From Cyanobacteria bacterium K_DeepCast_35m_m2_023 (GTDB taxonomy: Bacteria; Cyanobacteriota; Cyanobacteriia; PCC-6307; Cyanobiaceae), in assembly GCA_016882345.1 (NCBI GenBank), contig VGQR01000046.1, positions 1-10,465 on the forward strand: a stretch of DNA of 10,465 nt, written 5' to 3'. The notes below the pieces were generated by a model. That model saw only the letters and a program-made list of their open reading frames with translations. It was not told where the DNA came from and ran no database searches. The translations under genes were made by a program, and so were the position numbers. This document shows positions 1 to 5,458 of this stretch, piece after piece (position 1 is the stretch's first letter; the number at the start of each line of letters is the position of its first letter).

Positions 1-1
1 G

Positions 2-649
2 GTCAGCAACAAGGCCAACAACATCGACCCAATCGAAGTGGGCCTGTGCCGAGGCAGCTTCAGCTATCCGCGGGCCCAGGATCGCTACGCCGACCCCAAT
101 TTCTCGGGCAACTGTGAGTCGGCCGCCACCATGACGATCACGGTCACAGGCAACACGATCAGCCTGCCAACCATCGCAGGAGGCGTGATCGTCCAGGACG
201 GTGATGGCATCGATTTCAACCTGGGCAACAACAGCATTCTCAACGCAACCGTTTCGAACAACACCGTCAGCACACTCGGCAACACCGGCGACAACGGCAT
301 CACCTTTGATGTTCGTGGCACCGTTCAGGGCAGCATCAACATCGTTGACAACGCTGTCAACAACGTGAACAGAAAAGCGATCGACCTTGAATTCGCCAAC
401 ACACCGAATCAAGGCCAACCGGGAACGGCGCGCGTCAACCTCTCGGGCAACACGGCCGGTCCCAACAGCGATGGGTTACTGGCGATCAGCCTCACCATGG
501 GAGCGTGTCTGCCCCCGTCCTCCTTCTCTGTCAACGGCAGCGGCAGCAACGGATTGGTCGTCAGCGGTACCGATCCCAGCCTCAACAACTACAACGTTGG
601 GGTATATCCCACGCTCTACCTCAACAACACGCTGGTAGTGAAACCATAA
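2..649 (+). CDS. 3' end of an Asn/Gly-rich beta-helix-like surface or secreted protein (partial)
   Basis: The frame is open from base 2, so the gene begins left of the window; the GTG at 38 is just an internal Val. About 215 residues are visible, ending at TAA 647-649. The sequence is rich in Asn, Gly, Thr, Ser and Val, with short alternating strands and turns such as VSNNTV, GNTGDNGI and INIVDNAVNN. This pattern is typical of right-handed parallel beta-helix repeats, where each turn ends in an Asn ladder. Three Cys residues lie in the visible part (GLCRG, GNCES, GACLP). No membrane helix or sortase-type tail is visible at the C terminus, which ends in a strand-like YLNNTLVVKP. Inference: the end of a large exported or cell-surface protein, as such repeats are usual in adhesins and secreted polysaccharide-acting proteins. 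The substrate cannot be told from this fragment. The fold assignment is from pattern only. Confidence 0.7.
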   Translation, partial: VSNKANNIDPIEVGLCRGSFSYPRAQDRYADPNFSGNCESAATMTITVTGNTISLPTIAGGVIVQDGDGIDFNLGNNSILNATVSNNTVSTLGNTGDNGITFDVRGTVQGSINIVDNAVNNVNRKAIDLEFANTPNQGQPGTARVNLSGNTAGPNSDGLLAISLTMGACLPPSSFSVNGSGSNGLVVSGTDPSLNNYNVGVYPTLYLNNTLVVKP

Positions 650-659
650 CCAGAGCGTG
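628..659. terminator. Possible hairpin across the stop of the beta-helix gene
   Basis: CACGCT (628-633) is complementary to AGCGTG (654-659), and the adjacent GGT (634-636) can pair with ACC (649-651) across a 2-nt bulge. The loop contains the end of the coding region and its TAA. It lies between two convergent genes (stops at 649 and 668), where a shared terminator is expected. There is no T-tract on either side, so this is a weak candidate. Confidence 0.25.
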
Positions 660-667
660 CCAACGGT

Positions 668-1114
668 TTAATCATCCAGCTGCACGCCGCGGCGTTGCCC
701 CTTGATTGCGCTGCGCAGGCGTTTGCCGGCCAACCGCCGTTGCTGTGACCCGCGGGTGGGCTTGGTGGGCCGGCGGGGCGGCGGCGGCGGCTGGATCGCC
801 TCAATCAGCAGCATCTGCAGACGCCGCAGGGCTGTGGCGCGGTTCTGCCATTGGGAGCGCTGCTCCTGAACAGCGATCACCACGGTGCCGCCGACCAACT
901 GCGGCTCGAGGCGGCGCAGGGCCCGGGCTTTGAGCAGCGGCGGCAGCGCCAGACTGGCCGCCAGATCAAACACCAGCTCCACCCGTGAATCGGTCCTGTT
1001 GACGTGCTGGCCTCCGGCACCACTGGAGCGCGAAAAGCGCCACTGCAGCTCCGACGCCGAAATCACCACCGCGGGGCTCACCCGCAGATCCCCACCGGCA
1101 CGCTCGGGGGCCAT
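668..1114 (-). CDS. arfB: Peptidyl-tRNA hydrolase ArfB (YaeJ-type ribosome rescue factor)
   Basis: This is a 148-residue class-I release-factor-like protein without codon-recognition domains. ArfB enters ribosomes stalled on mRNAs without a stop codon and hydrolyses the peptidyl-tRNA. The catalytic GGQ is at residues 34-36 in the context SSGAGGQHVNRTDSRVEL, the signature of the RF-1 domain. After a Pro-rich hinge (about 109-113) comes a basic tail, RPTKPTRGSQQRRLAGKRLR and onward, of the kind that lies in the empty mRNA entry channel. The length is close to the 140 aa of E. coli ArfB. The frame is open further upstream to 1288, but I chose ATG 1114 because GGAG lies about 7 nt before it and family similarity begins here. 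It is convergent with the beta-helix gene (18 bp apart) and divergent from speE (142 bp). It is intact and probably works constitutively as the backup or main rescue route. Confidence 0.92.
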   Translation of the reverse strand: MAPERAGGDLRVSPAVVISASELQWRFSRSSGAGGQHVNRTDSRVELVFDLAASLALPPLLKARALRRLEPQLVGGTVVIAVQEQRSQWQNRATALRRLQMLLIEAIQPPPPPRRPTKPTRGSQQRRLAGKRLRSAIKGQRRGVQLDD

Positions 1115-1210
1115 GGATCGCTCCAACGCGGCATCGCCAGTTTGCAGGGAGAGCCTCCATCGACTCAGCCCGTGTCGCACGTCGAACCACGTCCTGCGTT
1201 GTGATGGCTG

Positions 1211-1242
1211 CAACACCCAGCGTGCTCGAAACTGAGGTGTTG
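1211..1242. promoter_or_regulatory. Inverted repeat in the arfB/speE divergent region
   Basis: CAACACC (1211-1217) and GGTGTTG (1236-1242) form a perfect 7-bp dyad with an 18-nt spacer, ending 14 nt before the speE ATG. The arms could form a 5'-UTR hairpin of the speE message or be half-sites for a regulator. I see no clear -10/-35 pair in the 142-bp region between arfB and speE. A function is inference only. Confidence 0.25.
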
Positions 1243-1256
1243 GCCGACCCGCATCG

Positions 1257-2129
1257 ATGGCTGAGATGAGCTCTGCACCAGCCCCCACCCCTGGCTGGAT
1301 CGACGAGATCTTTGATGGCGTGCGCTATGGCCTGGCCGGCCGGGTGATCGCCGAGCAGGACTCGCCGTTTCAGCGGGTGACGATCATCGACAGCGAGCGC
1401 TACGGCAAGGGCTTGCTGCTGGATGGCTGCTGGATGACGGCCGAGCGGCAGGAGCGGCACTACCACGAGGCGATCGTGCATCCGGCCCTGTGCAGCGCCG
1501 CGCGCACCGAGCGGGTGCTGGTGATCGGCGGCGGTGACGGCGGCACCGCCCGCGAGTGCCTGCGCCACGCCGGCGTGCAGCACCTCGACATGGTCGAGAT
1601 CGATGGGCTGGTGGTGGAGTGGAGCCAGCAGCACCTGCCCAGCATCGGCGGGGGCTGCTGGAGCGACCCGCGCTTCCACCTGACCGTGGGCGATGGCATC
1701 GCCTGGGCCGCCGATGCCGCCGACGCCATCTACGACGTGGTCCTCGTCGATGGCTCGGACCCCGCCGGCCCGGCTGAGGGGCTGTTCAACCGCGCTTTCT
1801 TTGAGCACTGCCGCCGCATCCTGCGGCCCGGCGGCGTGTTCGCCACCCAGAGCGAATCGCCCGAGGCCTTCCGCCAGGTGCACCTTGAGACGGTGCAGCT
1901 CTTAAGAGAGGTCTTTGGCCACGCTGACCCGCTGTATGGCTGGGTGCCGATGTACCCCAGCGGCTGGTGGAGCTGGACCTTTGCCGCCGTCGACGGGCCC
2001 CGCTACCGCCAGCCCGATGCGGCGCGGGCGGCGGCGGTGGCGCCGGGTTGCCAGATCTGGAGCCCCCGCTGGCAGCGCGGCGCCTTTGACGCGATTCCAG
2101 CGGCAATCGAGCGGGAGCTGGCGGGCTGA
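1257..2129 (+). CDS. speE: Spermidine synthase (polyamine aminopropyltransferase)
   Basis: This 290-residue enzyme transfers an aminopropyl group from decarboxylated S-adenosylmethionine to putrescine, giving spermidine and methylthioadenosine in the cytosol. Seen in the sequence: an N-terminal beta region; the YHEAIVHP segment (69-76) before the Rossmann fold; the nucleotide-binding loop GGGDGG at 91-96; an acidic VEID (113-116) for the ribose; GDG (145-147); [13 protein letters not shown] (165-177), which holds the catalytic Asp pair; and [11 protein letters not shown] (233-243) near the C terminus. Length is normal for bacterial SpeE. The start is ATG 1257; an in-frame ATG at 1266 is also possible, since neither has a good ribosome binding site. 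speB follows after 12 bp, so the two are very likely cotranscribed. An aminopropyltransferase with another acceptor (homospermidine or thermospermine types) cannot be fully excluded, but the speB partner favours putrescine. Confidence 0.94.
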   Translation: MAEMSSAPAPTPGWIDEIFDGVRYGLAGRVIAEQDSPFQRVTIIDSERYGKGLLLDGCWMTAERQERHYHEAIVHPALCSAARTERVLVIGGGDGGTARECLRHAGVQHLDMVEIDGLVVEWSQQHLPSIGGGCWSDPRFHLTVGDGIAWAADAADAIYDVVLVDGSDPAGPAEGLFNRAFFEHCRRILRPGGVFATQSESPEAFRQVHLETVQLLREVFGHADPLYGWVPMYPSGWWSWTFAAVDGPRYRQPDAARAAAVAPGCQIWSPRWQRGAFDAIPAAIERELAG

Positions 2130-2141
2130 GAAGCTGAGGCC

Positions 2142-3005
2142 ATGGCTCAGAACTCCTTGTTTGACACCGACGGCGCCATCTACATGGGCAGCCGCCGCGA
2201 CCCCGCCGGCTGCCGCGTCGGCCTGTTTGGCGTGCCTTACGACGGCACCACCTCGTTTCGCCCCGGCACCCGTTTTGGGCCGGCGGCGATCCGCGAGGTG
2301 AGCAGCGGCCTGGAGAGCTACTGCCCCCAGCTCGATCTGGACCTGGAGGACCTGGACTTTGCCGACCTGGGGGCGGTGGACATCCCGTTTGGCGCGCCCG
2401 AGCCGGTGGTGGCGGCGGTACGTGCTGCCACCGAGCAGGTGCTGGCGCTGGGTCTCAAACCGCTGATGCTGGGCGGCGAGCACTCGGTCACAAGCGGAGC
2501 GGTGGCGGCGGTGGCGGCCCAGCACCCGGAGCTGGTGCTGGTGCAGCTCGATGCCCACGCCGACCTGCGTCACCAATGGCTGGGTGCCCAGCACAGCCAC
2601 GCCTGCGCCATGCGCCGCTGCCTCGAGGTGCTGCCCAGCGGCCAGCTGCTGCAGATCGCCATCCGCAGCGGCACCAAAAACGAATTTGCCGAACTGCGGC
2701 AAACGGGGCGCCTGGTGGCCATTGAGCAGATGGCCGCCGCCCTGGCCCCCCTGAGGGGCACACCGCTGTATCTGACCGTGGATCTCGATTGGTTCGACCC
2801 GGCGGTCCTGCCCGGCACCGGCACGCCTGAACCGGGCGGCTTTGTGTGGAGTCACTTCGCCGAGCTGATGGCTGAGCTGCGCCATCACCGGCTGGTGGGT
2901 GCCGATGTGGTCGAACTGGCGCCCCAGCTCGACCCAACGGGCGTCAGCAGCGTTCTGGCCGCCAAGGTGACCCGCAGCCTGCTGCTGCTGTTGGGAGACG
3001 ACTGA
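2142..3005 (+). CDS. speB: Agmatinase (ureohydrolase family)
   Basis: This 287-residue binuclear-manganese hydrolase should convert agmatine to putrescine and urea. The metal ligands of the arginase/agmatinase family are all present: H114 in GGEHSV, D137/H139/D141 in DAHADLR, and D214/D216 in DLDWFDP, followed by the family loop LPGTGTPEPGG (223-233) and E258 in VVELAP. The N terminus has the typical GVPYDGTTSFRPGTRFGP (30-47). It lies 12 bp after speE, with GAGG close before the ATG, so the pair can run agmatine to putrescine to spermidine. No arginine decarboxylase gene is in the window. Some cyanobacterial ureohydrolases act on other guanidino compounds (for example the Ni-dependent guanidine hydrolase of Synechocystis, which is longer). 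The length, the PEPGG loop and the speE linkage favour agmatine. Confidence 0.92.
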   Translation: MAQNSLFDTDGAIYMGSRRDPAGCRVGLFGVPYDGTTSFRPGTRFGPAAIREVSSGLESYCPQLDLDLEDLDFADLGAVDIPFGAPEPVVAAVRAATEQVLALGLKPLMLGGEHSVTSGAVAAVAAQHPELVLVQLDAHADLRHQWLGAQHSHACAMRRCLEVLPSGQLLQIAIRSGTKNEFAELRQTGRLVAIEQMAAALAPLRGTPLYLTVDLDWFDPAVLPGTGTPEPGGFVWSHFAELMAELRHHRLVGADVVELAPQLDPTGVSSVLAAKVTRSLLLLLGDD

Positions 3006-3030
3006 ACCGCGGCGTCCCAGCGGGGTTCAG
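3002..3030. terminator. Bidirectional hairpin spanning both stop codons of speB and the CNBD gene
   Basis: CTGAACC (3002-3008) pairs perfectly with GGTTCAG (3024-3030). After one G/G mismatch the stem continues with CG/CG, around a 9-nt loop. The TGA of speB (3003-3005) sits in the left arm, and the TGA of the opposite gene (3027-3029, read on the minus strand) sits symmetrically in the right arm. The convergent layout and the symmetry suggest a shared terminator. There is no T-tract. Confidence 0.4.
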
Positions 3031-3425
3031 TAGCAGCAGGTGCCGCTGGTGCGCTGTTCGCGCAGGCGCTCGTGCTGCTGGCCGATCAGCAGGATCGCCA
3101 GGGTGGGGTGGTTGTGCAGCAGGTTGAGGAAGCGCAGGCGGTCGAGCGCCACGATCTCGACCGGGGTGCGGGCGATGGCATCACCGCTGTAGCTGCCTTG
3201 GCGCCAGACGATCGCCTCGTAAGTGAACAGCTCACCAGGGCGGTAACAGAGCTTTTCGCCCTGTTCTCCCACCAGTTCGACGATGCCACGCTTGACACTA
3301 TAAATGCTGTCGGCGCTCTGGCCAGCGCTGAACACGTGGGCGCCGGTGGGCAGGGTGATCACGTCACAGTCCACCTGGGCCGCCAGCAGTTCAATGGGGG
3401 TGGCGAGTGTGGGGGTGATGACCAA
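3027..3425 (-). CDS. Stand-alone cyclic-nucleotide-binding-domain (CRP-fold) protein without HTH
   Basis: This is a 132-residue protein made almost entirely of a CRP-type double-stranded beta-helix. PTGAHVFSAGQSADSIYSVKRG (26-47) matches the opening of the domain (LPxGxxLFxxGDxxDxxYxVxxG), VELVGEQGEKLCYRPGELF follows, then strands to VEIVALDRLRFL and a C-terminal helix to residue 124. The DNA-binding domain of CRP/FNR regulators is absent, so it should act by protein contact or by sensing a ligand. The phosphate-binding cassette is degenerate: GELFTYEAIVWRQGSYSGDA lacks the usual GEL...RxA pattern, so cAMP binding is doubtful. The frame is closed by TAG at 3462-3464, and the only start is TTG 3425 with GGAGA about 9 nt upstream. 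It lies 110 bp downstream of the Cys-rich small gene on the same strand. The C terminus ends in CCY. Function unknown. Confidence 0.72.
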   Translation of the reverse strand: MVITPTLATPIELLAAQVDCDVITLPTGAHVFSAGQSADSIYSVKRGIVELVGEQGEKLCYRPGELFTYEAIVWRQGSYSGDAIARTPVEIVALDRLRFLNLLHNHPTLAILLIGQQHERLREQRTSGTCCY

Positions 3426-3535
3426 TTCGCTGAATCTCCGCGCCGACCTTGAGGTTCCGTTCTACTCCCACCGGCCAGCCCGGGGCAGTGCTTACAAGAA
3501 TCCGTCCACAAATTCAGACAAATGACAGCTTTGCT
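3426..3535 (-). other. Leader region of the CNBD gene
   Basis: These 110 bp lie between the stop of the Cys-rich small gene and the TTG of the CNBD gene. The part at about 3490-3535 is more A/T-rich than its surroundings and is the likely place for a promoter reading on the minus strand. I cannot point to a convincing -10/-35 pair. No repeat or RNA gene is seen. Confidence 0.3.
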
Positions 3536-3763
3536 TCAGGGTTGTGTGTCGGCCAGCAACGATTCGATCTGCAATTGACGATTGGCCGGTCCCCCCGGGC
3601 TGACCACCGGCAACCGCGGCGGCCGCGCCGTCCAGTGATAGCACCAGAGATCGGCTGCGAGCTCAGGGTGAATGGGCAGCTGGCGCAGTTGGCACCAACC
3701 AAAGTCGCTGCCACTCGGGGGTGAACAGTGTCGGCAGCTGCGACAGCAGGGGCGCTGGCCCAT
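3536..3763 (-). CDS. Small Cys-rich protein, possible metal or Fe-S binder (hypothetical)
   Basis: This 75-residue reading frame begins at ATG 3763 and ends at TGA 3536-3538. It has six Cys and several His in an ordered pattern: C6, C7, C10, H12, C13, then SDFGWCQLRQLPIHPEL with C24 and H32, then DLWCYHW with C41 and H43. The CxxCxxC group with later WC and WCxHW elements looks like a zinc-binding or iron-sulfur protein rather than chance, and the tail GGPANRQLQIESLLADTQ reads like a normal helix. The frame stays open upstream, but there the codons run antisense through gcvT. ATG 3763 is the best start; a GGAGG lies about 16 nt before it, farther than ideal. It is divergent from gcvT (111 bp) and upstream of the CNBD gene on the same strand. 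A competing short frame at 3842 is listed under rejected items. I cannot name the family with certainty. Confidence 0.58.
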   Translation of the reverse strand: MGQRPCCRSCRHCSPPSGSDFGWCQLRQLPIHPELAADLWCYHWTARPPRLPVVSPGGPANRQLQIESLLADTQP

Positions 3764-3850
3764 GGGCGCGGCAGGACGGCCTCCAAACGTAGGCAGCCAA
3801 GGCCGGTTTGGCAGCCCAGCCGCTGCATCGGCTTCGCTCCATAGGATCCG

Positions 3851-3860
3851 CAGACGTCTG
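3851..3860. promoter_or_regulatory. 10-bp perfect palindrome upstream of gcvT
   Basis: CAGACGTCTG is its own reverse complement and lies 14 nt before the gcvT GTG, inside the 111-bp region divergent to the Cys-rich gene. It could be an operator half-pair or chance; I see no matching copy elsewhere in the window. Confidence 0.2.
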
Positions 3861-3874
3861 CCCGTTGCGTTGCA

Positions 3875-5017
3875 GTGGCCGCCGCCCATCCCGAGGCTGC
3901 AGACCTGCAGCACACCCCCCTGCATGCGTCCACCCTGGCCGCGAGCGGACGCATGGTGCCGTTTGCGGGCTGGCACCTGGCCGTTCAATTTGAGGGTCTC
4001 GTCGCCGAGCACCAGGCCGTGCGCCAGCGCTGCGGTGTCTTTGACATCTCGCACATGGGCGTGCTGCGGCTGCGTGGCCCCGGAGCCAAGGACGCCCTGC
4101 AGGGCCTGGTGCCCAGCGATCTGTTCAGGATCGGGCCGGGCGAAGCCTGCTACACCGTGCTGCTCAACGCCAGCGGCGGCATCCGCGACGACCTGATCGT
4201 CTACGACCGGGGTTGGATCAGCAACGCCAACGCCCACGAGCTGATCGTGGTGATCAACGCCGCCTGCGCCGCGGCCGACACCGCCTGGCTGCGGCAGCAC
4301 CTGGAACCGCAAGGCATCACGGTCGACGACCGCAAGGCGGATGGCGTGCTGCTGGCCCTGCAGGGCCCCGAAGCGGCGGCCCGGCTGGAGGCCCTGGCCG
4401 GTGCTGCCAGCCTGGCGGGGCTACCCCGCTTTGGCCATCGCGACCTGAACCTGCCTGGCATCGGCACGGCCTTTGTGGGCCGCACCGGCTACACCGGCGA
4501 AGACGGCTTTGAACTGCTGCTGGACCGCGATGGCGGCATCCGGCTGTGGCAGACGCTGCTGGACGGTGGCGTCAGTCCCTGCGGCCTGGGGGCCCGCGAC
4601 ACCCTGCGGCTCGAGGCGGCCATGCACCTGTACGGCAACGACATCGACGCCGACACCACGCCGCTGGAGGCGGGATTGGGTTGGCTGGTGCATCTGGAAA
4701 TGCCCAAGCCCTTTGTGGGCCGAGAAGCCCTCGAACAGCAGACGGCAGCCGGCGTTCAGCGACGTCTGGTGGGCCTGGAGCTGCAGGGCCGAGCGATTCC
4801 TCGCCACGGCTATCCGCTCCTGAGCCATGCCGGCGATGACGCCGAGGCCATCGGCACGGTCAGCAGCGGCGGCTGGTCCCCCACCCTGCACAAAGGCATC
4901 GCCCTGGCCTATGTGCCGGCGGAGCGCGCCAAGCTGGGCAGCGAACTGGCGGTGTTGATCCGCGGCAAGGCCGAAGCGGCCGTCGTGGTGCGGCGCCCCT
5001 TTTATCGCCGGGGTTGA
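3875..5017 (+). CDS. gcvT: Glycine cleavage system T-protein (aminomethyltransferase)
   Basis: This 380-residue protein takes the aminomethyl group from the lipoyl arm of GcvH, passes the one-carbon unit to tetrahydrofolate (giving 5,10-methylene-THF) and releases ammonia. Family marks: TPLHASTLAASGRMVPFAGW (14-33), CGVFDISHMG (53-62), the GGIRDDLIVY segment (101-110) with the acidic residues used in folate catalysis, GRTGYTGEDGFE (202-213), GLGARDTLRLEAAMHLYGND (237-256), and the C-terminal GTVSSGGWSPTLHKGIALAYV (327-347). Length is normal. The start is GTG 3875: TAG at 3842 closes the frame upstream and the next Met is already inside the conserved MVPFAGW. The ribosome binding site is poor. 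folB follows after 5 bp. The P, H and L components are not in the window. In oxygenic phototrophs the system handles glycine from photorespiration. Confidence 0.96.
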   Translation: MAAAHPEAADLQHTPLHASTLAASGRMVPFAGWHLAVQFEGLVAEHQAVRQRCGVFDISHMGVLRLRGPGAKDALQGLVPSDLFRIGPGEACYTVLLNASGGIRDDLIVYDRGWISNANAHELIVVINAACAAADTAWLRQHLEPQGITVDDRKADGVLLALQGPEAAARLEALAGAASLAGLPRFGHRDLNLPGIGTAFVGRTGYTGEDGFELLLDRDGGIRLWQTLLDGGVSPCGLGARDTLRLEAAMHLYGNDIDADTTPLEAGLGWLVHLEMPKPFVGREALEQQTAAGVQRRLVGLELQGRAIPRHGYPLLSHAGDDAEAIGTVSSGGWSPTLHKGIALAYVPAERAKLGSELAVLIRGKAEAAVVVRRPFYRRG

Positions 5018-5022
5018 CCGCC

Positions 5023-5406
5023 ATGGACGACGGGATCGAACAGCGCGACAGCCTGCGGATCAGCGGCATCCGCGGCTACGGCTACACCGGCGTGCTGCCT
5101 GAAGAACAGAGTCTGGGCCAATGGTTTGAAGTGGACCTGTGCATTGACCTGGACCTGAGCCGCTGCGGCAGCAGCGACGACCTGAGCCTGGGCCTCGATT
5201 ACGCGACGGTGGTGAGCCAGGTCAAAACCCTGCTCGAGACAGCCCGGTGCTGCACGATCGAGCGGCTCAACACCCTGATCTGTGAGGCGGTGCTGGCCCT
5301 TGCGCCGGTCAGGGGCGTCGAGTCGACCCTGACCAAGGTGGCGGCGCCGATCCCGGGCTTCGATGGCCGCGTGGCCGTGCGGATGCGCCGCAGCCGCCCG
5401 GCCTGA
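5023..5406 (+). CDS. folB: Dihydroneopterin aldolase (folate biosynthesis)
   Basis: This 127-residue protein should cleave 7,8-dihydroneopterin to 6-hydroxymethyl-7,8-dihydropterin and glycolaldehyde, an early step of folate synthesis. It matches the family along its length: [20 protein letters not shown] (17-36) with the active-site Glu (27/28), [26 protein letters not shown] with Y60, [13 protein letters not shown], and [12 protein letters not shown] with K105 where the catalytic Lys is expected. The usual KPxxPI is KVAAPI here. I chose ATG 5023, 5 bp after the gcvT stop. A TTG at 5014 overlaps that stop and would add three residues. Translation is likely coupled to gcvT. The protein feeds the pathway that makes the cofactor GcvT uses, so the pairing is meaningful. 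The basic C-terminal end MRRSRPA is a small extension. Confidence 0.9.
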   Translation: MDDGIEQRDSLRISGIRGYGYTGVLPEEQSLGQWFEVDLCIDLDLSRCGSSDDLSLGLDYATVVSQVKTLLETARCCTIERLNTLICEAVLALAPVRGVESTLTKVAAPIPGFDGRVAVRMRRSRPA

Positions 5407-5418
5407 GCAGGACGCGCA

Positions 5419-5437
5419 CGGCGTGGGAAAATCGCCG
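5419..5437 (+). promoter_or_regulatory. Possible extended -10 / small hairpin before aspS
   Basis: In the 52-bp gap between folB and aspS, CGGCG (5419-5423) and CGCCG (5433-5437) flank TGGGAAAAT. That loop also reads as an extended -10 (TGn followed by GAAAAT, 4 of 6 to TATAAT), 26 nt before the aspS ATG. Either reading could give aspS its own transcript. Weak evidence. Confidence 0.22.
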
Positions 5438-5458
5438 ATTCGACACCGGACCTCCAGC

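Noticed and set aside
1115..1288. N-terminal extension of arfB up to 1288
   Set aside because: The extra 58 codons overlap the start of speE on the other strand, have no ArfB similarity, and ATG 1114 has its own GGAG.
966..1883. 305-codon minus-strand frame across speE
   Set aside because: Antisense to a fully recognisable SpeE, with no domain signal of its own.
1902..2888. 328-codon minus-strand frame across speE/speB
   Set aside because: Antisense shadow; the sense strand carries all SpeB metal motifs.
3668..3842. Short minus-strand frame from ATG 3842 reading LLSQLPTLFTPEWQRLW
   Set aside because: It looks protein-like but overlaps the Cys-rich frame in another phase, has no recognisable motif, and stops after about 59 codons. 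The ordered Cys/His pattern makes the 3763 frame the better choice, though a frameshifted gene using both cannot be excluded.
5363..5458. Upstream extension of aspS
   Set aside because: It would overlap folB, and the conserved AspRS N terminus begins at ATG 5459.
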